5,024 bases of DNA from positions 1 to 5,024 of the forward strand of contig JADHTP010000247.1 of NCBI GenBank assembly GCA_016784945.1. The letters run 5' to 3'. Shown here in pieces: positions 1 to 5,024 of this stretch. The notes under the pieces are model-generated. The model searched no databases. It was not told the origin of the DNA and saw only the letters and a list, made by a program, of their open reading frames with translations. Each line of letters starts with the position of its first letter. Position 1 is the stretch's first letter. This DNA comes from Deltaproteobacteria bacterium. Its GTDB lineage: Bacteria > Myxococcota_A > UBA9042 > DTJE01. The position numbers and the translations under genes were made by a program.

Positions 1-86
1 TGGCGTGCCGCCCTGCGCTTGGCGCTTCTCTTACTCAAGGGGGGCGCATCCCCCCTATGACCCCCCTTGTAGGGGCGACTACGTCG
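1..86 (+). repeat. Modular dispersed repeat, copy A (lacks the 3' half)
   Basis: This is the first of four same-orientation copies of a non-coding repeat. It contains the left module (1-38), a G6/C6 hairpin (39-44 with 50-55) and the module ending in ACGTCG at 81-86. It matches copies B and C almost base for base up to position 86, then diverges and runs within a few bases into copy B. It therefore lacks the module at B 201-262, including the heptamer tract. The copy may begin before the window, because position 1 already lies inside the shared sequence. A short open frame crosses it, but copies A and B are read in different frames, so it is not treated as a gene. Confidence 0.85.
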
Positions 87-92
87 CTGCTA

Positions 93-262
93 CGGGCGCC
101 AATCTCGGGCGGGCACTGGCGTGCCGCCCTGCGCTTGGCGCTTCTCTTACTCAAGGGGGGCGCAGCCCCCCTATGACCCCCCTTGTAGGGGCGACTACGT
201 CGTCACTCCCTGCTGCAGACGAACCATGGACTATGGACCATGGACTTTTTGCGATAGGCGAT
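93..262 (+). repeat. Modular dispersed repeat, copy B (most complete)
   Basis: The modules in order are: a lead-in (93-116) also present in copy C; the left module (117-154); a G6/C6 hairpin (155-160 with 166-171, extendable by one G-C pair); a small C4-TTGTA-G4 hairpin around 179-191; a CGAC/GTCG inverted pair around 192-202; a conserved stretch to 224; three 7-nt units (225-245); T5 (246-250); and a tail GCGATAGGCGAT (251-262). Positions 171-234 match copies C and D without a mismatch. The repeat ends about 80 bases before the sigma-factor gene. Together with copy A it fills the otherwise gene-free 1-329 region. Confidence 0.9.
225..245 (+). repeat. Heptamer tandem tract in copy B, 3 units
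   Basis: Three head-to-tail 7-nt units, CATGGAC, TATGGAC and CATGGAC, are followed directly by TTTTT. The same tract has five units in copy C and two in copy D, so unit number is the main difference among copies that are otherwise nearly identical here. Confidence 0.85.
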
Positions 263-288
263 TGACGGTAGAGTGTAGGCGCCTCCTG

Positions 289-315
289 TGAAACTTTTTA
301 GTGAGTTTGGGAGTA
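289..315 (+). promoter_or_regulatory. Candidate ECF-type promoter of the sigma operon
   Basis: TGAAAC at 289-294 is followed by a T-rich run and, 17 bases later, AGTA at 312-315, which runs into TATA. ECF promoters commonly carry an AAC-containing -35 element, and the Bacillus SigW class uses TGAAAC about 16-17 bases before CGTA. The resemblance suggests autoregulation by the sigma factor encoded just downstream. Transcription would start near 322, leaving a leader of about 20 bases before ATG 342. This is pattern matching at one site only. A sigma-70-like TTGACG at 262-267 has no convincing -10 partner. Confidence 0.35.
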
Positions 316-331
316 TATAGGGGAGAGGCGT

Positions 332-335
332 GGAG
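332..335 (+). promoter_or_regulatory. Ribosome binding site favouring the ATG start at 342
   Basis: GGAG lies six bases before ATG 342, a near-ideal distance. The alternative in-frame GTG at 330 has GGGGAG only four bases upstream and would add four residues. The ATG is preferred for its spacing and because it leaves room for a leader after the candidate promoter. Confidence 0.5.
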
Positions 336-341
336 ATCGGG

Positions 342-920
342 ATGACGCGGAAGGAACTCGGGGACGAAGAACTGGCCGCCATCGCAAAGGGCGGAGACGT
401 GTCCGCCTTTGGCGACCTGGTGCGCAGGTACCAGGACCGTGTCTTCGGTTTCATGCTGAGGTCCGTGAGGGACCCGGTCGTGGCCGAGGACCTGGCGCAG
501 GACGTGTTCCTCAAGGCCTTTCGCGGTCTTGGCACCTTCCGGACGTCGGCGAAGTTTGCGCCCTGGTTATACCGGATCGGGACCAACCGGGTCAGCGACT
601 GGCTGGCATTGGAAGGGCGCAGGCGGTTCCCGGGTGTCAGAACGGACGTGGACGACGTGCGGGACACGGCGCCGGGAACCCTCCGGACGGTGGAGGCGAG
701 GCAGAGCGTCGAGGCCGTGAGGGATCGGATCCGGTTTCTGCCGCCTGACATGCAGAAGGCCGTGCTACTGCGGCACATGATGGGCCTGTCCTACGCCGAT
801 ATCGCGGAAGTGACCGGGTGGCCCCCGGGGACCGTCAGGACCAACCTGTTTCGGGCCCGGGCGCGTCTCAAGTCCTTTTTCGACGAACTGACGGGTAAGA
901 CATGCGATGTGAAGAAGTAA
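342..920 (+). CDS. ECF-family RNA polymerase sigma factor (sigma-70 family)
   Basis: This cytoplasmic protein of 192 residues would direct RNA polymerase to a specific promoter set. Region 2 spans about residues 11-95. It includes the core-binding helix DLAQDVFLKAF (50-60) and the -10-recognition segment containing PWLYRIGTNRVSDWL (74-88). Region 4 spans about 120-182, with LPPDMQKAVLLRHMMGLSY (133-151) leading into a helix-turn-helix (ADIAEVTGWPPGTVRTNLF, 152-170) that would read the -35 element. There is no sigma region 1.1 or 3, and the length is normal for an ECF sigma. A GTG at 330 is an alternative start adding four residues. The last 19 bases overlap the anti-sigma gene, indicating coupled translation, and the gene may be autoregulated from 289-315. 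The ECF subgroup and target genes cannot be assigned from this sequence. Confidence 0.95.
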   Translation: MTRKELGDEELAAIAKGGDVSAFGDLVRRYQDRVFGFMLRSVRDPVVAEDLAQDVFLKAFRGLGTFRTSAKFAPWLYRIGTNRVSDWLALEGRRRFPGVRTDVDDVRDTAPGTLRTVEARQSVEAVRDRIRFLPPDMQKAVLLRHMMGLSYADIAEVTGWPPGTVRTNLFRARARLKSFFDELTGKTCDVKK

Positions 921-1429
921 GGCCCCTGTTGTCCCGGGGCGCCGAGGAAGGCCTCGACCTTCGCCAGTCGGCCGGGCTCCAGGAACACCTGGCCGGGTGC
1001 GCCGGGTGCCGGGTCGAGCACGATCGCCTGCTGACGTTCCTCGTCGCCCTCGATCCCGGGAACGACGCCGTGGCACCGTCGGGCTTCGCGGACCGTGTGA
1101 TGGAGAGGGTCGGGCTCGATGCCGGTGGCGAAGGGTTCTTTCCCCCCGTGGTCCAACTGGCGTTCGCCGTGGCCATGGTGGTGGCCTTCGGGGCTGTCGC
1201 CCTCGCCCTGCAGCCCTGGGTCGCACAGGACTTCTTTTCCCGGAACTACACCCTGCCTGTAGCCGAGATCCACAAACTGATCACTTCGGCCCGGGGACTT
1301 GTCGAAGCCGTGTCGGGGAGCATGGGAGGCATGGTGGTGGGCGGGATCCTGGCCGCCCTTGTCCTGGTGAACTTGTTCCTGGGCATCCGGACCGCGTCAT
1401 GGGATCGGGGGGACAACCGTGGACGGTGA
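902..1429 (+). CDS. Transmembrane anti-sigma factor with N-terminal zinc finger (zf-HC2 type)
   Basis: This 175-residue protein is predicted to hold the upstream sigma factor inactive at the inner membrane until a signal releases it. Cys3 plus His29-x3-Cys33-x2-Cys36 form the zinc-binding signature of the anti-sigma domain. Two hydrophobic stretches follow, at about residues 83-103 and 143-162. This topology would put the N-terminal sigma-binding domain and the short basic C-terminus in the cytoplasm, with about 40 residues (104-142) outside as a possible sensor loop. Many zf-HC2 anti-sigmas have a single membrane helix, so two is a variant. The start ATG lies inside the sigma gene (19-base overlap) with only a weak ribosome site, which fits translational coupling. 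The fold is clear from the motif; the partner sigma is inferred from adjacency. Confidence 0.88.
   Translation: MRCEEVRPLLSRGAEEGLDLRQSAGLQEHLAGCAGCRVEHDRLLTFLVALDPGNDAVAPSGFADRVMERVGLDAGGEGFFPPVVQLAFAVAMVVAFGAVALALQPWVAQDFFSRNYTLPVAEIHKLITSARGLVEAVSGSMGGMVVGGILAALVLVNLFLGIRTASWDRGDNRGR
1407..1413 (+). promoter_or_regulatory. Ribosome binding site for the membrane protein gene
   Basis: GGGGGGA ends five bases before GTG 1419. It supports that start over the in-frame ATG at 1437, which has no comparable purine run at a suitable distance. The site lies inside the end of the anti-sigma gene. Confidence 0.45.
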
Positions 1430-1967
1430 ATTCCAGATGACCCTCGGTTTCGTGATCCGGTCCATCGCCATCGGCGGCGTGATCTTCCTGTCCTCTCTGG
1501 CCACCATGCTGATATTGCTGGCGGCGGCCCCACGGTTCACGCCGCGGATTCGGGAGGCGCTGACCCGCCACCGTGAAATCAATTTCCTGTGGGGTCTGCT
1601 GTTCGTGGTCGCGGTGGCGGCCACGGCGGTGGCCCTTTCCTGGCTGGGGGACGCCGGTTTCATCGTGACCCTCGTATTGATAGCCGGGAGTGCCGTTCTG
1701 GCGCTCATGGGCCTTGCCGTTGTGGCCCTGGAAATGGGCGGCAAGGTGGGCAGGCTTCACCGTGGCGCCGAGTGGTCGGACCTCGCGGCCTTCCTGGTCG
1801 GTGCGGCCGCGATCCAGTGCTGCGTTCTCATGCCGCTGGTCGGCTGGGTCCTGTTTTCCTATTTCCTGACCAACGGCCTGGGAGCGGTTCTCAGGGTGCT
1901 CGCCGGCCATTTCTATCCCGTCCCGTCGGGGAAGCCCTCCAACGGCACCCTGGATGGTGGAGACTGA
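1419..1967 (+). CDS. Four-helix integral membrane protein of unknown function
   Basis: I do not recognise the family. The 182-residue product has hydrophobic stretches at about 14-37, 56-76, 81-104 and 122-150. The last is long enough to be a helix with a kink or re-entrant part, and contains a Cys134-Cys135 pair. A basic loop (39-52, rich in Arg and His) and a charged loop (105-121) separate the helices and are likely cytoplasmic. No catalytic or transporter motif is evident. The gene overlaps the anti-sigma gene by 11 bases and the radical SAM gene by 14, so it is very probably expressed with both. It could be an accessory sensor for the sigma/anti-sigma pair or a membrane partner of the radical SAM enzyme; both ideas rest on position alone. 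An ATG at 1437 would shorten it by six residues. Confidence 0.8.
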   Translation: MDGEFQMTLGFVIRSIAIGGVIFLSSLATMLILLAAAPRFTPRIREALTRHREINFLWGLLFVVAVAATAVALSWLGDAGFIVTLVLIAGSAVLALMGLAVVALEMGGKVGRLHRGAEWSDLAAFLVGAAAIQCCVLMPLVGWVLFSYFLTNGLGAVLRVLAGHFYPVPSGKPSNGTLDGGD

Positions 1968-3546
1968 TATTCCAATGCACGATTTCCCAACGGATCGACC
2001 GGTCAAGGTGGCCTTCATCAGGCCTCCACGTCACTTCTGGCCCATCATCAACGAATCGGACAACTTCCTGCTGCCCCTGGGTTATCCGTGCCTCGCGTCC
2101 TACCTGAGGGAAAAAATGGAGGGCGTCCAGGTCGAGATACTGGACTGCTGCGTGCTGCGGATCGGATACGCCTCACTGGAAAAGTGGTTCGAAGACAACC
2201 ATCCCGATGTGGTGGCCATCGGAGAACTGACCATGTACGGGAAGGAGGGATTCAGGGCCTTCGACCTGGCCCGCAAGGTCCTTCCGGACGTGGTGAACAT
2301 CGCGGGCGGCCAGTTGTACTCGGCCCTTCCGGAGTGGACACTGGACCAGTGCCCATCCATCGATTTCGTGATCCGGAACGAGGGCGAAGAGACCCTGCGG
2401 GATCTCCTGGAAACCCTACGTTCCGGGGGCGACCCCGCCGGGGTTCTCGGGATTGACTTCAAGAGCGGGGAACGGCACGTCCAGACCGGGCCGCGCCCCC
2501 TCATCCAGGACCTGGATTCCATGCCCATGCCGGCCTACGACATCGCCCACCTGGACCGGTACTCGCCCTTCGGGAACCTGTGGCCCCGGGCGGCCACCGT
2601 GCAGCGTTCCCGGGGCTGCCACTACGAGTGCCCCTACTGTTCGTGGTGGGTGCACGAGGGTGAGCACAGGCTGGAAGACGGTGAACTGGTCCCCCACAAG
2701 GCCTACCGGACCAAGTCCGCCCAGCGGATGATCGCCGAAACCGAACTCCTCTATGAAAAGCACGGCGTCCGCTACCTGTTCTGGGTGGACGGCACCTGGA
2801 ACCTGGATTCCCATTGGCTGGACGAGTACTGCTCCGAGCTGATCCGGCGGCGATACGAACTGGGGTGGTGGGCCTTTGTCCGTGCGGACCTCCTCATCCG
2901 GCAGGACAGGGAAGGCACCCTGGAAAAGATGGTGCAGGCCGGTCTGCGCCACGTGCTGGTGGGGATCGAGCGGGGCAATGACGACGGACTCCAGTCCATC
3001 CAGAAAACGGGTTACACGCGGGATTCGACCAAGGAAGCCTTCAACATCCTGCGAAAGAAGTATCCCCAGGTCTTCCGCCAGGGCACCATCCTGACAGGCC
3101 TATGGGAAGACGATGGCGACTCCATCCGGTCCCAGTTGACCTATGCCCACGAGATCAACGTGGACTTTCCGGCCTTTCACCCGCTGATGCCGTTCCCCGG
3201 CACGCCCCTGTTCGAGGAGGCCAAAAAGCTGGGGCGCATCGAGGAGTGGGACTTCTCCAACTACGACATGATGTACCCCGTGATGCCCACGGAGCACCTG
3301 ACCCGGGCCGAGGTGGCCAGGCACACCACCTGGTGCTATTCGAACTTCGTTTCGAAGAAGCCTCTGCGCTTCTTTTCGCGGCTGCTGTCCCCCCACCGGA
3401 TCCGGCGGCGCCTGCACTGGTGGTTCCTGTTCGCCATCGTGAGGACCCTGGTGGTGGACCTGTGGAAATCAATCAAGGGTGAAAAGCACTTTGAGGGCTT
3501 CGCCGCCACGAACCAGATGTGGAAACCCGACTACTACGACAAATAG
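1954..3546 (+). CDS. B12-binding-domain radical SAM protein (class B/BchE-like architecture)
   Basis: This 530-residue enzyme has an N-terminal Rossmann-like B12-binding domain (about residues 16-160), with PLGYPCLASYLRE at 41-53, a glycine-rich turn at 117-120 and RNEGEETL at 141-148, as is usual in the family. The radical SAM domain follows (about 214-440). Cys222-x3-Cys226-x2-Cys229 would bind the 4Fe-4S cluster that splits S-adenosylmethionine, and GIERGND at 337-343 matches a conserved core strand. I see no DxHxxG motif, so cobalamin, if bound, would lack the usual histidine ligand, as in several BchE-type relatives. The C-terminal part (about 440-530) holds a basic stretch (HRIRRR, 481-486) and a hydrophobic helix-like segment (489-504), suggesting membrane contact. 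Relatives perform methylation, cyclisation or other C-H chemistry on lipids, tetrapyrroles and natural products; the substrate here is unknown. ATG 1975 is an alternative start, with GGAG 12 bases upstream. It is last in the sigma operon. Confidence 0.92.
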   Translation: MVETDIPMHDFPTDRPVKVAFIRPPRHFWPIINESDNFLLPLGYPCLASYLREKMEGVQVEILDCCVLRIGYASLEKWFEDNHPDVVAIGELTMYGKEGFRAFDLARKVLPDVVNIAGGQLYSALPEWTLDQCPSIDFVIRNEGEETLRDLLETLRSGGDPAGVLGIDFKSGERHVQTGPRPLIQDLDSMPMPAYDIAHLDRYSPFGNLWPRAATVQRSRGCHYECPYCSWWVHEGEHRLEDGELVPHKAYRTKSAQRMIAETELLYEKHGVRYLFWVDGTWNLDSHWLDEYCSELIRRRYELGWWAFVRADLLIRQDREGTLEKMVQAGLRHVLVGIERGNDDGLQSIQKTGYTRDSTKEAFNILRKKYPQVFRQGTILTGLWEDDGDSIRSQLTYAHEINVDFPAFHPLMPFPGTPLFEEAKKLGRIEEWDFSNYDMMYPVMPTEHLTRAEVARHTTWCYSNFVSKKPLRFFSRLLSPHRIRRRLHWWFLFAIVRTLVVDLWKSIKGEKHFEGFAATNQMWKPDYYDK

Positions 3547-3574
3547 CCCGGGGGAAACCTAGGGACAGTCACTC

Positions 3575-3741
3575 CGGGCGCTAATCTCGGGCGGGCACTG
3601 GCGTGCCGCCCTGCGCTTGGCGCTTCTCTTACTCAAGGGGGGCGCCGCCCCCCTATGACCCCCCTTGTAGGGGCGACTACGTCGTCACTCCCTGCTGCAG
3701 ACGAACCATGGACTATCGACTATACACTATGGACTATCGAC
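3575..3741 (+). repeat. Modular dispersed repeat, copy C (with expanded heptamer tract)
   Basis: This copy begins 29 bases after the radical SAM stop codon. Its lead-in (3575-3598) matches copy B 93-116 except for one base. The left module and hairpin (3599-3652) match B 117-170 except for one base in the hairpin loop (3646 C against 164 A). Positions 3653-3716 equal B 171-234 and D 3806-3869 exactly. It ends in five heptamer units and has no T5/GCGAT tail. Together with copy D it fills most of the convergent intergenic region. The 61 bases between them (3742-3802) show no feature I can name. Confidence 0.9.
3707..3741 (+). repeat. Heptamer tandem tract in copy C, 5 units
   Basis: Five 7-nt units in register are CATGGAC, TATCGAC, TATACAC, TATGGAC and TATCGAC. 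They are more diverged from each other than the units in copies B and D. Every unit keeps AT at positions 2-3 and AC at positions 6-7. Confidence 0.8.
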
Positions 3742-3802
3742 GTCCCCCGTTCCACCCATCGCGTCCACTTGGGCTACAATGCGCCCGTGGTTGGGCTGGA
3801 CA

Positions 3803-3890
3803 CCCCTATGACCCCCCTTGTAGGGGCGACTACGTCGTCACTCCCTGCTGCAGACGAACCATGGACTATGGACTTTTTGCGATGGGCGAT
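3803..3890 (+). repeat. Modular dispersed repeat, copy D (lacks the 5' half)
   Basis: Only the right half is present. It starts at CCCCTATGA (3803), carries the invariant 64-nt core (3806-3869) and two heptamer units (3860-3873), then T5 (3874-3878) and a tail GCGATGGGCGAT (3879-3890) that differs from copy B by one base. The left module and the G6 arm of the hairpin are missing. Its edge lies 13 bases from the stop codon of the small minus-strand gene. Confidence 0.9.
3860..3873 (+). repeat. Heptamer tandem tract in copy D, 2 units
   Basis: CATGGAC and TATGGAC are followed by TTTTT exactly as in copy B, with one unit fewer. Confidence 0.75.
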
Positions 3891-3903
3891 CGGCTTTCAG
3901 CGC

Positions 3904-4131
3904 CTACTTGCACAGGCTGTGGCAGTTCTTTTCGCACTGGGTGCGGTGGTCGTTGGTGAAGAGGGAAGGTGTCCCTGGCGTTGCGGCGGGTTCCACGGAA
4001 CGCGCCGGACAATGGCCCAGGCAGTCGTGGATGCGCGAGCGGCATTCGTTGTTCTGAAGGGTGGCCTGGCAGGAAAGGGCAATGGCGCACAGGAGGGCGG
4101 CAACCGCCGGCAGGCGGACGAAACGGGTCAT
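3904..4131 (-). CDS. Small exported cysteine-rich protein of unknown function
   Basis: This 75-residue product has a signal peptide: basic residues near the start, a hydrophobic stretch at about 8-20, and cleavage probably near 20-23. Cys21 could be a lipidation site, but the residues before it (A-L-S) fit a lipobox poorly. The mature part has six cysteines in two groups: Cys30-x6-Cys37-x3-Cys41 and Cys66-x3-Cys70-x3-Cys74. The paired Cx3C motifs around a 24-residue linker recall a helical hairpin held by disulfides, as in alpha-hairpinin-like peptides; that is a resemblance, not a family assignment. The ATG overlaps the TGA of the lipoprotein gene as ATGA (4128-4131), which argues for a real, translationally coupled gene and against the longer in-frame start near 4263 inside that gene. 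It may be a partner of the cysteine-rich lipoprotein. Confidence 0.7.
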   Translation of the reverse strand: MTRFVRLPAVAALLCAIALSCQATLQNNECRSRIHDCLGHCPARSVEPAATPGTPSLFTNDHRTQCEKNCHSLCK

Positions 4132-4982
4132 TTGCAGCACCGGAATCCCATGGCGTCGGTCAGCCCGTCTGCCTTGTATTCCACGCGGTTGGACACGCGC
4201 AACCCGGTTGCGTTGCTGATCCACCCACCGCCTCGGTACATCCTGCCGGTCCCGCCTTCCCATGCGGTCCCGTCATCGGGCGCCCCGTCATAGGTTTCGT
4301 GATACGTGTCCGCGATCCATTCCCACACGTTTCCGGCCATGTCCAGGGCGCCATAGGGGCTGGCCCCGGCGGACAGCGTGCCCGTCTCGCAGGTGTTCCC
4401 GGTGCAGTTGCAGCCCAGGTATACGGCCTTGCCGCAGGAAGCGCCCCCGTCGGTCCAGGGGAATCCCGGGCTTTCGGTCTTGCAGTCGGCGTACAGTTCG
4501 CAACCGCCCCGCGCAGCCTTTTCCCACTCGCTTTCCGTACACAGTCGCTTACCGTCCCATGCGCAGTAGGCCATGGCCTGGTCCCAGTCCAGGCAGTTGA
4601 TCGGATGCTGCTCGCGGCCCTGAATGCCCCAGTTGCAGTTGGCCGAATAGGTGGACGGTTCCGTGCAGGCCTTTGCGTCCACACAGGCCGTGTAGGACGC
4701 GACGCTGACCTCGCACTGGTCGATCTCGAAGTCGGGAACCGTGACCTCGCGATAGGGGTACTCGTCTTCCTGGCAGGTGATTTCGGGACAGTCCTGGTCC
4801 TCGCAGGTCGGGTCGACGGTCTCGCTGCAACCCATCATGAAGGGTCCGCCGGGGACGGCCACCGTGGCCCCCTCCACGCAGGCCGAATCGGCCCCTCCCG
4901 AACCGCAGCCGGGGGTGACCGGGAGCAGCAGGACCAGTGGCAGGGCGAAACGCCAGAGACGGGATCCACTTCGGATGTCCAT
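4128..4982 (-). CDS. Cysteine-rich probable lipoprotein with FGE/SUMF1-type fold
   Basis: The 284-residue protein starts with a basic N-terminus, a hydrophobic segment (about 11-22) and TPGC at 23-26, so Cys26 is a likely lipid anchor. The rest matches the formylglycine-generating enzyme (sulfatase-modifying factor) domain: GGPFMMG (45-51), VTVPDFEIDQCEVS (80-93), HPINCLDWDQAMAYCAWDG (126-144), SEWEKAARGG (151-160), MAGNVWEWIADTY (215-227), YRGGGW (249-254) and GFRCCK at the C-terminus. True FGE carries two copper-binding cysteines just after the RGG motif; here the matching positions are Ser256 and Leu261. Oxidation of sulfatase cysteines is therefore unlikely, and a structural, binding or other role is more probable. 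The mature chain has 20 further cysteines, consistent with many disulfides outside the cytoplasm. No sulfatase gene lies nearby. It is first in a two-gene unit with the small cysteine-rich gene. Confidence 0.9.
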   Translation of the reverse strand: MDIRSGSRLWRFALPLVLLLPVTPGCGSGGADSACVEGATVAVPGGPFMMGCSETVDPTCEDQDCPEITCQEDEYPYREVTVPDFEIDQCEVSVASYTACVDAKACTEPSTYSANCNWGIQGREQHPINCLDWDQAMAYCAWDGKRLCTESEWEKAARGGCELYADCKTESPGFPWTDGGASCGKAVYLGCNCTGNTCETGTLSAGASPYGALDMAGNVWEWIADTYHETYDGAPDDGTAWEGGTGRMYRGGGWISNATGLRVSNRVEYKADGLTDAMGFRCCK

Positions 4983-4988
4983 ACAGGT

Positions 4989-4993
4989 CTCCT
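4989..4993 (-). promoter_or_regulatory. Ribosome binding site of the FGE-fold lipoprotein gene
   Basis: AGGAG on the minus strand lies six bases before ATG 4982, a strong Shine-Dalgarno at good spacing. It confirms this start, which also gives a complete signal peptide. Confidence 0.75.
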
Positions 4994-5016
4994 CATCGGG
5001 GAGTTGAACGGGGTCT

Positions 5017-5022
5017 ATTGTA
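5017..5022 (-). promoter_or_regulatory. Possible -10 box for the lipoprotein gene
   Basis: TACAAT on the minus strand lies 34 bases before the start codon and differs from the sigma-70 -10 consensus TATAAT at one base. The matching -35 element would lie beyond the right edge of the window, so the promoter cannot be confirmed here. Confidence 0.3.
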
Positions 5023-5024
5023 GT

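Noticed and set aside
5..265. An 86-codon open frame on the plus strand across repeat copies A and B
   Set aside because: It lies wholly in the repeat, and the two copies are read in different frames, so the shared sequence gives unrelated peptides. Conservation is at DNA level.
262..290. A sigma-70 promoter using TTGACG at 262-267
   Set aside because: The -35 match is good, but no reasonable -10 hexamer lies 16-18 bases downstream.
765..1273. Long minus-strand open frames opposite the sigma and anti-sigma genes
   Set aside because: They are arginine/proline/glycine-rich translations typical of the antisense of GC-rich genes, with no domain and no ribosome site, opposite well-supported plus-strand genes.
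1281..2018. A 245-codon minus-strand open frame opposite the membrane protein gene
   Set aside because: Its composition is typical of an antisense shadow (Gly, Arg, Gln, His-rich, no hydrophobic core). The plus strand encodes clear membrane helices with operon overlaps.
3547..3574. A rho-independent terminator right after the radical SAM gene
   Set aside because: There are C and G runs, but I could not build a convincing stem followed by a T-tract. The nearby repeat hairpin also lacks a T-run.
1..3890. A CRISPR array, considered because of multiple short repeats
   Set aside because: The copies are long, unevenly spaced, interrupted by a 3.3 kb gene block and have no regular spacers or cas genes.
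3904..4263. A longer 119-residue version of the small cysteine-rich protein
   Set aside because: The added N-terminal part is arginine-rich and lies inside the FGE-fold gene in another frame. The internal ATG at 4131 begins a proper signal peptide and makes the ATGA junction.
3603..4293. Two overlapping plus-strand open frames (3603-3959 and 3655-4293) across repeat copies C and D
   Set aside because: They are built from repeat sequence in shifting frames, and the longer one runs on antisense through the small cysteine-rich gene and into the FGE-fold gene, which have much better coding evidence.

Overview
This GC-rich window has two short gene clusters that converge on a repeat-filled intergenic region. 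The dense GC-rich codons, the ECF sigma/zinc-finger anti-sigma pair and the cysteine-rich FGE-fold lipoprotein fit a deltaproteobacterial or Myxococcota-type bacterium. That placement is an inference from gene style, and no marker gene here fixes the taxon.

Layout: positions 1-262 hold two copies (A and B) of a modular, non-coding, hairpin-rich repeat. A possible ECF-type promoter follows at 289-315. Four overlapping plus-strand genes come next: an ECF sigma factor (342-920), a zf-HC2 transmembrane anti-sigma factor (902-1429), a four-helix membrane protein of unknown function (1419-1967) and a B12-binding-type radical SAM enzyme (1954-3546). Positions 3547-3903 carry two more repeat copies (C and D). 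On the minus strand, a probable lipoprotein with an FGE/SUMF1 fold (4128-4982) is followed, through an ATGA stop/start overlap, by a 75-residue exported protein with six regularly spaced cysteines (3904-4131). A good Shine-Dalgarno and a possible -10 box precede the lipoprotein gene at the right edge.

How the genes may work together: the sigma/anti-sigma pair is a standard membrane-sensing switch. Continuous overlaps through the membrane protein to the radical SAM enzyme suggest all four are transcribed together, so an envelope signal may control production of the radical SAM enzyme, whose substrate cannot be read from sequence. The minus-strand pair looks like an independent cell-surface module of two disulfide-rich proteins, the larger of which lacks the catalytic cysteines of true formylglycine-generating enzyme.

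The most unusual element is the repeat. All four copies have the same orientation and bracket the sigma-to-radical-SAM operon. Three of them share a 64-nt core without a mismatch. A 7-nt tandem tract inside the repeat varies between 2, 3 and 5 units. No transposase, integrase, tRNA, rRNA or CRISPR array is visible.
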